The position numbers and the translations under genes were made by a program. Under the pieces are notes generated by a model. The model was given only the letters and a program-made list of their open reading frames with translations, did not search any database and had not been told where the DNA came from. Below are positions 25,466-32,608 of a stretch of 64,000 nucleotides of DNA, one piece after another. The DNA is from Bacillota bacterium. GTDB lineage: Bacteria; Bacillota; Clostridia; Christensenellales; Aristaeellaceae. Within the stretch, counting starts at the first letter, position 1, and the number at the start of each line of letters is the position of its first letter. The stretch is taken from assembly GCA_023416585.1 (NCBI GenBank), contig JAEZHM010000081.1, positions 1-64,000 of the forward strand. Direction: 5' to 3'.

Positions 25466-26359
25466 CTATCCCTTATACTCCCACCATGTTTCCACGTGGA
25501 TGGGATCAAAGCCGATGTTGTAGTAGAATTGCTGGTTGGAACCTACGATCGCCTGGGTGGCGCCCAGCTTGCCGCAGCGTAAAACTGCTTCCAGTACAGC
25601 CGCCCGGCCCAGGCCCATCTTGCGGTAATCGGGATCTGTGGCTACCGGCTCCACCAAAGCAAAATCGTCGCCAGGCATGTACCATGTGCCGCAATGGGAT
25701 ACATAGTTGCCATCGGGAGCGACAACGCAGATCACCGTTTCCGGCTTGACGCCGGGGCCGGACAGCATTTGCTTGCGCATGGCGATCTTATCCTCCGCGT
25801 CGTCCGGTTTTCCGGGGTGGTTGAAGCCCCTCCACAGGCACCTGTTGTATTGGTACCAGTTCCAATCATCTGCCATGCTGACGATGGAGTAGCCTTTTGG
25901 CAAATGGTAATGCAGGCTGCTATTGATATCGATGGCGGCAATGTGCTCTACTTCCTGGGTGGGGTTAAAGCCCATCCCTCTTGCAATGCGCTGGAACTCC
26001 CGGTCATTGTTGTTGATGATGGCGCGGAACTTGCCCTCCTTGTGAAGGTTCTGGCGGGCGTAATCCAGCATTTCGGCCTTTAATCCGGAGAATCTATCAT
26101 CCAGGCAGAAGAAACCGTCGCCCAGGCCTCCTTCATAGGTGGCAAGGCCGACAATTTCCCCGTCCGACTCCCAGATACCGATCCGGTCAAGGTGCGTATC
26201 ATCCAGCCAGCCGTGGCCGACCATCCATTCCCAGCGGCCCCAAGGGAAGTTGAGGGATTGAATTTTACCATGGTTGAGACGGACAAGGAATTCGCGAACC
26301 TTCAAATAGTCCTGTGTATACAGCTTTTCTCCGGAGTAGTTGCGGAAGGTAACAGGCAT
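25466..26359 (-). CDS. two-domain GNAT family N-acetyltransferase
   Basis: The 297-residue protein appears to hold two GNAT-like folds. The N-terminal one (residues 1-150) lacks a clear acetyl-CoA loop. The C-terminal one has VEPVATDPDYRKMGLGRAA, the Q/R-x-x-G-x-G/A acetyl-CoA loop, followed by GSNQQFYYNIGF. It probably acetylates an amine of a small molecule or protein. The start is an ATG after GCGAGGAAAACAT. It sits 23 bp downstream of another GNAT gene and 39 bp upstream of the methyltransferase gene, suggesting one transcript. Confidence 0.85.
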   Translation of the reverse strand: MPVTFRNYSGEKLYTQDYLKVREFLVRLNHGKIQSLNFPWGRWEWMVGHGWLDDTHLDRIGIWESDGEIVGLATYEGGLGDGFFCLDDRFSGLKAEMLDYARQNLHKEGKFRAIINNNDREFQRIARGMGFNPTQEVEHIAAIDINSSLHYHLPKGYSIVSMADDWNWYQYNRCLWRGFNHPGKPDDAEDKIAMRKQMLSGPGVKPETVICVVAPDGNYVSHCGTWYMPGDDFALVEPVATDPDYRKMGLGRAAVLEAVLRCGKLGATQAIVGSNQQFYYNIGFDPIHVETWWEYKG

Positions 26360-26382
26360 ATGTTTTCCTCGCTTTCTTTATA

Positions 26383-26904
26383 TCAGGCGTAAAGCCGGTA
26401 GTAATGGAAATGGGTCTCAACCCCGTTATGGGGAAGAGTTTTCTCACCTTCATACGTAAAGCCCAGCTTTTCAATTACCCTGGAAGAGGCAGCATTGCTG
26501 TGCTGCACGATGGCGGCAATGAATGGGGTAGATGTGTTGCCAAAGCACCAACCGACAAGTGCTTTCCCCGCTTCTGTCACATAGCCCTTGTTTTGATGTT
26601 CGTCAGCAAGAGCGTATAAGATCTCCACCTCGTTATCCAGCGTGTCCTTGGGGTGAAGTCCGATATAGCCGATGGGCTTTGATGCATCTTTGGGAACGAT
26701 AGCCAGCAATACGCAGGGCTCGTTTTCATTGCAGATACGGTCCAGCATATGAATCCACGCTTCCGCCTTTTCGCGCGTGTTGTAGATCATATCCGTCATG
26801 TAGCGCGATACATTGGGCCGGGAGGTGATTTCGGTTACTGATTGTATATCATCCATTACTAACGGGCGAAGGGTGAGCCTTTGCGTTTTAAGAGTCAGTT
26901 CCAT
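26383..26904 (-). CDS. RimJ/RimL-type GNAT acetyltransferase
   Basis: This 173-residue protein begins MELTLKTQRLTLRPLVMDD, the typical start of the RimJ/RimL subfamily, and ends with HSNAASSRVIEKLGF, the conserved helix that packs against acetyl-CoA. The acetyl-CoA loop DEHQNKGYVTEA is visible. Substrates of this group are ribosomal-protein N-termini or small amines; which one is unknown. A terminator-like hairpin lies 30-60 bp upstream of its start on the same strand, so its expression may be attenuated. Confidence 0.88.
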   Translation of the reverse strand: MELTLKTQRLTLRPLVMDDIQSVTEITSRPNVSRYMTDMIYNTREKAEAWIHMLDRICNENEPCVLLAIVPKDASKPIGYIGLHPKDTLDNEVEILYALADEHQNKGYVTEAGKALVGWCFGNTSTPFIAAIVQHSNAASSRVIEKLGFTYEGEKTLPHNGVETHFHYYRLYA

Positions 26905-26936
26905 GCTTTTTCAACTGCCTTTGCTTTTGATGGGTA

Positions 26937-26970
26937 ACAAAAAAATCCCTTCCGTTTTGCCGGAAAGGAT
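26937..26970 (-). terminator. terminator-like hairpin upstream of the RimJ/L-type gene
   Basis: ATCCCTTCCG and CGGAAAGGAT pair with one mismatch around TTTTGC. On the minus strand the stem is followed by TTTTTTGTT. No recognised minus-strand gene ends here, so it may terminate a small transcript or act as an attenuator for the gene starting at 26904. Confidence 0.5.
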
Positions 26971-27287
26971 CATGCGTAAGCGAAACAGCATGGGTGTTAA
27001 AGCCAAGCCGCGTGATGCCTATGCCGATCCAATTCCAACAAAACCAAGACCCCATTGGGCCTTATGCTTTCTGTTGTGAAAAGGATCAGTAAACCATCAC
27101 GACACCCCTTTGATTTGATAGGGAAATTATATCCAATCCAATGGAAAATTGCAACCTGAATTTTACAGGAGAATAATATCATGGGTAAACAGGCTTTTTT
27201 CATACCCTCAGTTGTTTTTGGTTCTGCAGGCGAAGTACCGCCAGTGGCGCCTTCACCCTCCGGTAAATGATGATTAAAGCTCCAACG

Positions 27288-27351
27288 TGTCATTCTGAGG
27301 GAGCGAAGCGACCGAAGAATCTTTATACAGCAAGGCGTTGATGCTTCTTCG
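27288..27351. repeat. dispersed-type repeat (TGTCATTCTGAG / CGAAGAATCT)
   Basis: The segment starts with TGTCATTCTGAGGGAGCGAA and continues through GCGACCGAAGAATCT, a sequence type recurring in many bacterial chromosomes. CGAAGAA at 27313 pairs with TTCTTCG at 27345. Only one copy lies in the window. The rest of the 550-bp gap (26905-27454) has no supported gene; the minus frame over 26997-27293 lacks a ribosome site. Confidence 0.4.
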
Positions 27352-27454
27352 AATGTATAAGCGTTTACTTAAGGGGAAGCCTTGATTGGCTGGACTTTCC
27401 AAAGATGAACTGCTACAATGCAGAAAGAGGATGTATAGCAAAGGTGGGGAATGT

Positions 27455-28279
27455 ATGCAACTTCCGCGCGTGGGTCAGGGGACATGGCATTTGGGTGACG
27501 ATCCCGCAAAGAAAGCGGAAGAGATCGCGGCGCTTCAGGAAGGCTTTCAACTTGGGATGACCATGATTGACACCGCGGAAATGTACGGTGATGGCCGCGC
27601 CGAAACGCTGGTGGGCCAGGCGATCAAGCAAATTCCCCGGGAGAAGCTGTGCCTTACATCGAAGGTGTACCCTCATAATGCCGGTAAAAGCCGCATCTTC
27701 CGTTCTGCCGAAAATTCGCTGCGCCGCATGGGCACGGACTATATGGACCTGTATCTGCTCCATTGGCGTGGGGGTGCTTCGCTTCCCGAGACTGTGGAAT
27801 GCATGGAGGAATTGAAGCGGCGCGGGCTCATTAAAAACTGGGGCGTATCCAATTTTGACACGGCGGATATGAAGGAATTGTTCTCTGTTCCGGGTGGGAA
27901 TAAATGCGCTGTGAACCAGGTGCTGTACCATTTGGGCTCCAGGGGCATTGAATATGAATTGCTGCCTTGGTTAAAAGAGCACCGTGTGCCGGTGATGGCC
28001 TACTGCCCCCTGGCTCAGCAAAGCCTTCTAAAGCCGGAACTGTTTGCCAGCAAGGCGGTGCGTGAAGTGGCCGCCCATCATCATATTACGCCTGCCCAGG
28101 TGCTGCTGGGTTTTATATTGCGAGACAACTTTTTGAACCCCATCCCCAAGGCCGGCAGCGTGAAGCATGCAAGAGAGAACGCGGCCATGCTGAATATTCC
28201 GCTTTCTCCGGATGAGATCGATCTTCTGTCCAATGCCTTTCCGGCTCCCGGATACAAGACGCCCTTGGATGTGGAGTAG
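27455..28279 (+). CDS. aldo/keto reductase
   Basis: The 274-residue TIM-barrel oxidoreductase uses NADPH to reduce aldehydes or ketones. The catalytic tetrad is visible: MIDTAEMYGDG (Asp and Tyr), LTSKVYP (Lys) and LLHWRGG (His). The late PIPKAGSVKHARENA is the cofactor phosphate loop. The overall pattern fits the AKR5-like 2,5-diketo-gluconate reductase group. The frame is open upstream, but the ATG at 27455 with GGTGGGG before it gives the normal N-terminus QLPRVGQGTW. Stop codons of this gene and the convergent dehydrogenase gene abut. Substrate unknown. Confidence 0.9.
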   Translation: MQLPRVGQGTWHLGDDPAKKAEEIAALQEGFQLGMTMIDTAEMYGDGRAETLVGQAIKQIPREKLCLTSKVYPHNAGKSRIFRSAENSLRRMGTDYMDLYLLHWRGGASLPETVECMEELKRRGLIKNWGVSNFDTADMKELFSVPGGNKCAVNQVLYHLGSRGIEYELLPWLKEHRVPVMAYCPLAQQSLLKPELFASKAVREVAAHHHITPAQVLLGFILRDNFLNPIPKAGSVKHARENAAMLNIPLSPDEIDLLSNAFPAPGYKTPLDVE

Positions 28280-29458
28280 TTAAAAGAACTCTTTCGTCAA
28301 CCTGTCTGCATATGCTTCGATTTTTCCCTTTTGGCCAAGGTAGCTGGCTAAAGTATAGCGTATTTCAGGCTGGGCTGCGTGGAGGATGCCTTCTCGGAAG
28401 ATCTCCCGGCTGATGCCAAGGGTTTTCAAACTGCTATATCCTTTCAGATACGACATGTATCCTTCCATCTGTGCGGAGGATATCACGCTTTCTCCGCCCG
28501 GCAGGTCAAATTCCTGGCCGGCCAATTCATACAGCCGGCTGGCAACAATGGCTCCCAGCCCCACGTAATTACCGTGCAGGTATGTGTTGGTGCCAGCCTG
28601 AATGGCGGAAACCTCCCAGTAATGTGCGATTTGATGCTCTGCCCCCGCAGCGGGCCTTGATGTGCCATACATGCAAATGGCGATACCAGCCATCACCAGG
28701 GAATCCATCATGTCATGCAGCATTTGTTCGTCCCGCTCAAACAGCCGGGGAAGGCTTGACGCCATGCGGTCCGCGGTGGAAAGAACCTGCTCCGCGATAT
28801 ACGGGCAATAATATTCGCCCGTTTCCCTTTGGGCCAGCTTCCAGTCCCTGAGTGCCACAAATTTGCCCAGAATATCGCCCGCTCCGGCTGCAAGCATGTG
28901 GTCCGGGGCGGTTTTTATTAGGTCCGTATCTCCAATAATGCCGTAAGGAACAGTAAGCATTACCGACTTTTTCCCTCCGTCCATCACTACGGCGGAGGTG
29001 GAGGAAGCATAACCGTCCATGGATGGTGCAGTTGCTATGATGATGTAGGGAATATTGCAGCGGGAGGCGACCACCCTTGCGGTATCGTTCATGGTGCCTG
29101 AACCGATGGCAATCAAAAGTCCTGTTTCCGGTGCCATGCGCAATAGCATGCCGCCGATCAGCCGCTCATCAGTTACAAAATGCTTTCCCCTTTCGCAGGG
29201 GAAAGAGTATTCCGTTACATCGCATCCGGCTGCGTCCAGTTTTGACCGCACCGCATCCCTTCCCAGCGCCATGGTGTTTTCATCACCCACCATGTATACT
29301 TTTTTCTCCCGAAAGGCGGAAAGAATGGGTCCAAGCCCTTTTAAAGCATGCTTTCCCGTGATAATGCTTTGAATGGGAACGTTATGGGTGTGGCCGCAGG
29401 CACATTCGATGCTGCTATGGGCCATTGCTGAAATTCCTGTTAATTCTGGACTGATCAT
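28280..29458 (-). CDS. glycerol-1-phosphate dehydrogenase-like (AraM/EgsA family) enzyme
   Basis: The 392-residue protein belongs to the iron/zinc dehydrogenase (DHQ synthase-like) fold. IAIGSGTMNDTAR is the NAD-binding region, TAPSMDGYASSTSA and GDTDLIKTAPDHMLAAGAGD line the active site, and metal ligands are in GAEHQIAH and LHGNY. These blocks match AraM, the bacterial sn-glycerol-1-phosphate dehydrogenase found in the Bacillus arabinose operon. The ATG at 29458 follows GGAGGAATAGT. It lies 47 bp after an upstream sugar-isomerase-like gene, in one transcript. A role in sugar or polyol catabolism, rather than lipids, is suggested by context. Confidence 0.8.
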   Translation of the reverse strand: MISPELTGISAMAHSSIECACGHTHNVPIQSIITGKHALKGLGPILSAFREKKVYMVGDENTMALGRDAVRSKLDAAGCDVTEYSFPCERGKHFVTDERLIGGMLLRMAPETGLLIAIGSGTMNDTARVVASRCNIPYIIIATAPSMDGYASSTSAVVMDGGKKSVMLTVPYGIIGDTDLIKTAPDHMLAAGAGDILGKFVALRDWKLAQRETGEYYCPYIAEQVLSTADRMASSLPRLFERDEQMLHDMMDSLVMAGIAICMYGTSRPAAGAEHQIAHYWEVSAIQAGTNTYLHGNYVGLGAIVASRLYELAGQEFDLPGGESVISSAQMEGYMSYLKGYSSLKTLGISREIFREGILHAAQPEIRYTLASYLGQKGKIEAYADRLTKEFF

Positions 29459-29505
29459 ACTATTCCTCCGGTTTCCTGTATTGAGAACAATTATGCCTGG
29501 CGCTT

Positions 29506-30327
29506 TTATGCGCCTATTTTTGTGTTTTGATATAAGATGCGAAGGTGATTAAGCGCTGCCTCCGCTTCGCTTTCAAAATCCCTGCGCACGAATGCTTCCA
29601 TGCTGATGCAGCCGTCATAGCTGACCTTTTTGAGCGTTTGAAACAGCAATCCATAATCTTCTTCATCTCCGGGGCACGGCAGGGACCTGCCCAGCGTGCG
29701 GGCAATATGTACGTGGCGCAAAAGCGTGCCGTCTTTCAAAACGTCATTGTATGTTTCTCCGGACAGATTCATATGGAAGGTATCCAGGAGCGCCCCTATA
29801 CCGGGATCATTTACCCGCCTAGCCAGGGCACAGCCTTCCGAAAAGAGGTTAATGAGGTTGGATTCCTGCTTGTTCAGGTGTTCGATGGCTATGGTGATGC
29901 CATGATCCTTGGCCATGGGCTTAAGATGGGCAAGGAGCGATGCAAGCTGGTCCAACCCTTGAGAAGTGGATGTTCCACATGGCCTGTTTCTGGCACCGGA
30001 GGAACCGAACACGATCACCTTTCCCCCCAATCTGGCTGCGCGATCCAAGGCGCCTTGCGCGTAGCTCAAGGCGCTATCATGATCGGCCTCGGGGCCGGTC
30101 AGGCGGATGGAGGCAGGAAAAAAATTGTTCATGCGCAGGCAGGGAAGGCCGCACTGCTCCACCGTGGCAAGCGGGCCGGTGCGGAAAGCCTGATCCTCAA
30201 GGCTCATGATCTGGGCCAAAGGCATTTCCACGTAATCAAAACCAAGCTTTTGCAATGTGGGAATACGTTCATATCCTATGCCTGCGGGATCCCGAGCCCC
30301 CATGCTTACGCAATAACCAAACTTCAT
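29506..30327 (-). CDS. sugar phosphate isomerase/epimerase-like TIM barrel protein
   Basis: This 273-residue protein has the xylose-isomerase-like TIM-barrel (AP endonuclease 2) pattern. The N-terminal strand is MKFGYCVSMG, and metal-binding acidic residues fall in IAIEHLNKQESNL, ALLDTFHMN and GCISMEAFVRRDF; VHIAR holds the usual His. The fold covers sugar isomerases, epimerases and inositol catabolic enzymes. The frame is open upstream, but the ATG at 30327 after GAGGAGGAGGAGAAT is a very strong start. It is the first gene of a transcript diverging from the racemase-like gene; the intergenic region holds an operator-like sequence. Confidence 0.85.
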   Translation of the reverse strand: MKFGYCVSMGARDPAGIGYERIPTLQKLGFDYVEMPLAQIMSLEDQAFRTGPLATVEQCGLPCLRMNNFFPASIRLTGPEADHDSALSYAQGALDRAARLGGKVIVFGSSGARNRPCGTSTSQGLDQLASLLAHLKPMAKDHGITIAIEHLNKQESNLINLFSEGCALARRVNDPGIGALLDTFHMNLSGETYNDVLKDGTLLRHVHIARTLGRSLPCPGDEEDYGLLFQTLKKVSYDGCISMEAFVRRDFESEAEAALNHLRILYQNTKIGA

Positions 30328-30434
30328 ATTCTCCTCCTCCTCGTTTTGGATACAGGTATGGGCAACTGGAGCATGCGCACTATCTTTTTCTATAGGATAA
30401 CAGAAAGTTGGATTTATTTCCATAATAGCAGGAA

Positions 30435-30461
30435 GTTGAATATTTTTCAACATTGTTTCAT
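30435..30461. promoter_or_regulatory. operator-like sequence in the divergent intergenic region
   Basis: GTTGAA-TATTT-TTCAAC is a perfect 6-bp inverted repeat (30435-30451). Overlapping it, the 17-mer TTTCAACATTGTTTCAT (30445-30461) matches the complement of the palindrome in the XRE-cupin promoter (31755-31771) at 14 of 17 positions. It could serve both divergent transcripts. Confidence 0.4.
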
Positions 30462-30488
30462 TTGTCTGTTCCCAAACACAGCCCGTCG

Positions 30489-30497
30489 TGTTATAAT
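30489..30497 (+). promoter_or_regulatory. extended -10 promoter of the racemase-like gene
   Basis: TGTTATAAT is a TG-extended consensus -10. It lies about 70 bp before the start at 30569. Confidence 0.5.
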
Positions 30498-30568
30498 GCC
30501 AAAAAAGGAGATATACCTGCTTCAAAGAGGAGGGTCTCCTTCTATTAAAAATCGGGAAGTGTTGCGTT

Positions 30569-31252
30569 ATGTGTAAAGGCCTTGCGGGAAAAACAATGGG
30601 TATTATTCATGCTGCCGTATTTACGGCGCAGGTTGTAGGACCGTATGCACAAGAAATCATCCCTGAGGTAGAGATCGTGCATTTGGGTGATGATACCATT
30701 CAGAGGGACAACCTTGCTGTGCCGGTGGGTATGATCCCGAAGGTTAATTTCTTTAAATTCACAACGTATGCCCGTTTTTTAGAGGAGGCGGGCTGCGATT
30801 TGATCATGCTTGGTTGCTCTACGTTCAACCAGGCGGTGGAACATGCCCGGCCAATGATCAGCACGCCCTTATTGAACATCGACCGGCCCATGATGGACCT
30901 GGCCGTGCGGGATGGGAAAAGGGTCGGCCTGCTGGGCACGCTGCCCTCCACAATGCCCTCCTCAGAACGGCTTTTAAGGCTGGCAGCCTGCGATGCGGGC
31001 CGGGAAGTGGAGGTTTTTCCGGTATTGTTAAGCGAAGCCTTTCAAGCGCTGCGGTCGGGAAATACGGCGCTGCATAACCAGATGCTGATGGAGCAGATCG
31101 ATGTGCTCTCCCGGAAGGTGGATGCCATTGTGCTGGCGCAGGTATCCATGTCTGCGCTGGAAAAAGAGCTGAAGAATACCTTGGTACCCGTGTACAACAG
31201 CGGCCGCACGGGATTTGAGCGGGCGCGGCAGATGCTTCTGGAAATGGACTGA
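30569..31252 (+). CDS. Asp/Glu/hydantoin racemase superfamily protein
   Basis: The 227-residue protein has the two-domain racemase pattern. The first catalytic-cysteine loop is IMLGCSTFNQA, and the mirror-related second loop is IVLAQVSMSAL, where Ala-Gln replaces the usual second Cys. Two-Cys members racemise Asp or Glu; members missing one Cys include decarboxylases and isomerases, so simple racemase activity is doubtful. The ATG at 30569 has GGGAAG 9 bp upstream; an ATG at 30596 is a weaker option. It diverges from the sugar-isomerase-like gene and is followed by a small membrane protein gene. Confidence 0.75.
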   Translation: MCKGLAGKTMGIIHAAVFTAQVVGPYAQEIIPEVEIVHLGDDTIQRDNLAVPVGMIPKVNFFKFTTYARFLEEAGCDLIMLGCSTFNQAVEHARPMISTPLLNIDRPMMDLAVRDGKRVGLLGTLPSTMPSSERLLRLAACDAGREVEVFPVLLSEAFQALRSGNTALHNQMLMEQIDVLSRKVDAIVLAQVSMSALEKELKNTLVPVYNSGRTGFERARQMLLEMD

Positions 31253-31306
31253 TGCCAATCGTGTTTTCGTTCATATGAACCGCCCGGGAAAAGGGGGCAA
31301 ACCGGC

Positions 31307-31732
31307 TTGGGGATTTTGCAGGCGGGAAAATATGCGCTATTGACGCTTCACGCGGCGTTGTTTTGTTGGATATGCATGGCAGTTGATGAAGTGCTGCGCA
31401 TATGGGCCGCCTTGGCCAAGTGGGGGGTCGGCGCCACCCGCGGCCTGCAATATGCCGTGCTGGCGCTTTCATTGATCGGCGTCCTGGTGTTGGTCGGCCT
31501 TCTGGACAAAAAACTCAGCCGTGCAAAGAGTCCCGGTGAACTGGTAAACGGGAGCTGCCTTGTTTTGATGATACAGCTTTTTGTTCTGGGCGGGGCGACT
31601 GTGATCCCTGCAATGGCCGGAATGAAAAGCTGGCTTTTGCCTGCCGTAACATTGCCCGTGGGAGGAATATTTCTGATTTATTTCCTCTTGAGAGGCCGGG
31701 CTTGGCGTAAGCGTCAAATGGATGGAAAGTGA
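31307..31732 (+). CDS. small multi-pass membrane protein of unknown function
   Basis: The 141-residue protein shows four hydrophobic segments, at about residues 8-27, 47-66, 82-100 and 108-126, with a basic C-terminal tail RGRAWRKRQ. No family was recognised. The proposed start is a TTG after AAAAGGGGGCAAACCGG; no in-frame ATG gives the first segment. It lies 54 bp after the racemase-like gene and just upstream of the promoters for the XRE-cupin regulator. It could be a transporter accessory or a signalling protein; there is no direct evidence for either. Confidence 0.55.
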   Translation: MGILQAGKYALLTLHAALFCWICMAVDEVLRIWAALAKWGVGATRGLQYAVLALSLIGVLVLVGLLDKKLSRAKSPGELVNGSCLVLMIQLFVLGGATVIPAMAGMKSWLLPAVTLPVGGIFLIYFLLRGRAWRKRQMDGK

Positions 31733-31748
31733 AAATGTTGTCGATGTG

Positions 31749-31777
31749 TTGACAATTCAACAATGTTGAATTACAAT
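31749..31777 (+). promoter_or_regulatory. promoter P1 of the carbohydrate operon with palindromic spacer
   Basis: TTGACA (31749-31754), exactly 17 nt, TACAAT (31772-31777). The whole spacer is the palindrome ATTCAACAATGTTGAAT (31755-31771), so a bound dimer would block RNA polymerase. Transcription would start near 31784. Confidence 0.75.
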
Positions 31778-31806
31778 AACCTTACTGAATGACAGCGTAT
31801 GCGAAA

Positions 31807-31820
31807 GGGAACGTGTTCCC
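31807..31820. promoter_or_regulatory. palindrome GGGAACGTGTTCCC between tandem promoters
   Basis: GGGAAC and GTTCCC flank a two-base centre. It lies downstream of P1 and 15 bp upstream of the P2 -35 box, a plausible second regulator site. Confidence 0.45.
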
Positions 31821-31834
31821 GTATCAGGGAGTTG

Positions 31835-31863
31835 TTGACAAATACCCTATCCGGTTCTATGCT
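31835..31863 (+). promoter_or_regulatory. promoter P2 of the carbohydrate operon
   Basis: TTGACA (31835-31840), 17 nt, TATGCT (31858-31863). Transcription would start near 31870, just before the XRE-cupin gene at 31897. Confidence 0.6.
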
Positions 31864-31896
31864 GAAAAAGCGAGACCACAAGATAGGAGAATAAAG

Positions 31897-32478
31897 ATGG
31901 AAATAGGCAGCAACATCCGCAAGATCCGGCTTGCGGCAGGGCTTACCCAGCAGGATCTGGCCAATGGCTGCGGGCTGACCAAAGGAATGATTTCAAAGGT
32001 GGAAAACGGCGTGGTGGTGCCGGCACTGGGTACGCTGACCCGCATCGCCGCCGTGCTGCAGGTCAGGGTGGCCACCCTTATGGAAGCCGGTGACGGCAAC
32101 GGCACGGTGATGACGATCAACCCTTTTGCGGATCCTACCCGCTTTGTAATGACGGTGCTGGGCTATAGCATATTCAGCCCCGCGGCGGGGAGGATGGACA
32201 AAAGAATGCAGCCCATTATGATCTGCGCCAGGAAGGGCGAGGTCAAACGGCATCTGGTATCCCACCAGGGTGATGAATTCCTTTTTATCTTTGAAGGCGA
32301 GATGAACTTCAAGGTGGGAGAGGAGACGTATTTGCTGCGCCAGGGCGACAGCCTGTATTTTGACGGGCATCAAAAGCATGGCATCGTATCCGTACCCAAG
32401 GAAGTGAAGTATCTGGACCTGTTCGTAGGTCATCAATATACCGCGCCCACGGAAGCCGGCGGGGAGATCACCGAGTAG
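31897..32478 (+). CDS. XRE family regulator with C-terminal cupin sensor
   Basis: The 193-residue protein has an N-terminal helix-turn-helix of the Cro/C1 type (residues 6-62, with LTQQDLANGCGLTKGMISKV) and a C-terminal cupin barrel (about 110-185, with HQGDEFLFIFEGEM and LRQGDSLYFDGHQKHGI). This architecture is common in regulators that sense small metabolites, such as sugars or amines. The ATG at 31897 follows AGGAGAATAAAG. It is the first gene after two promoters with palindromes and probably regulates itself and the transporter and catabolic genes downstream. The effector is unknown. Confidence 0.9.
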   Translation: MEIGSNIRKIRLAAGLTQQDLANGCGLTKGMISKVENGVVVPALGTLTRIAAVLQVRVATLMEAGDGNGTVMTINPFADPTRFVMTVLGYSIFSPAAGRMDKRMQPIMICARKGEVKRHLVSHQGDEFLFIFEGEMNFKVGEETYLLRQGDSLYFDGHQKHGIVSVPKEVKYLDLFVGHQYTAPTEAGGEITE

Positions 32479-32608
32479 GAGCCGCCTATTCCGGCGAAGG
32501 ATTCCGTTGCAATGAAAGAGAGCAGGCGCGTGTATTTTCCAAACTGATTCGGCAATTCCACGCCGTTGCCCGGCTGGATTGAATATACCGAAAAAGGAGG
32601 AACCACAA

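Noticed and set aside
27224..27262. CCGCCAGTGGCG shared with the carA leader hairpin (2542-2553)
   Set aside because: Only about 12 bp match and the sequence is self-complementary, so this is too short to call a repeat family.
26997..27293. Minus-strand open frame of 98 codons
   Set aside because: No ribosome site, low-complexity start, and it crosses a dispersed repeat; coding is unlikely.
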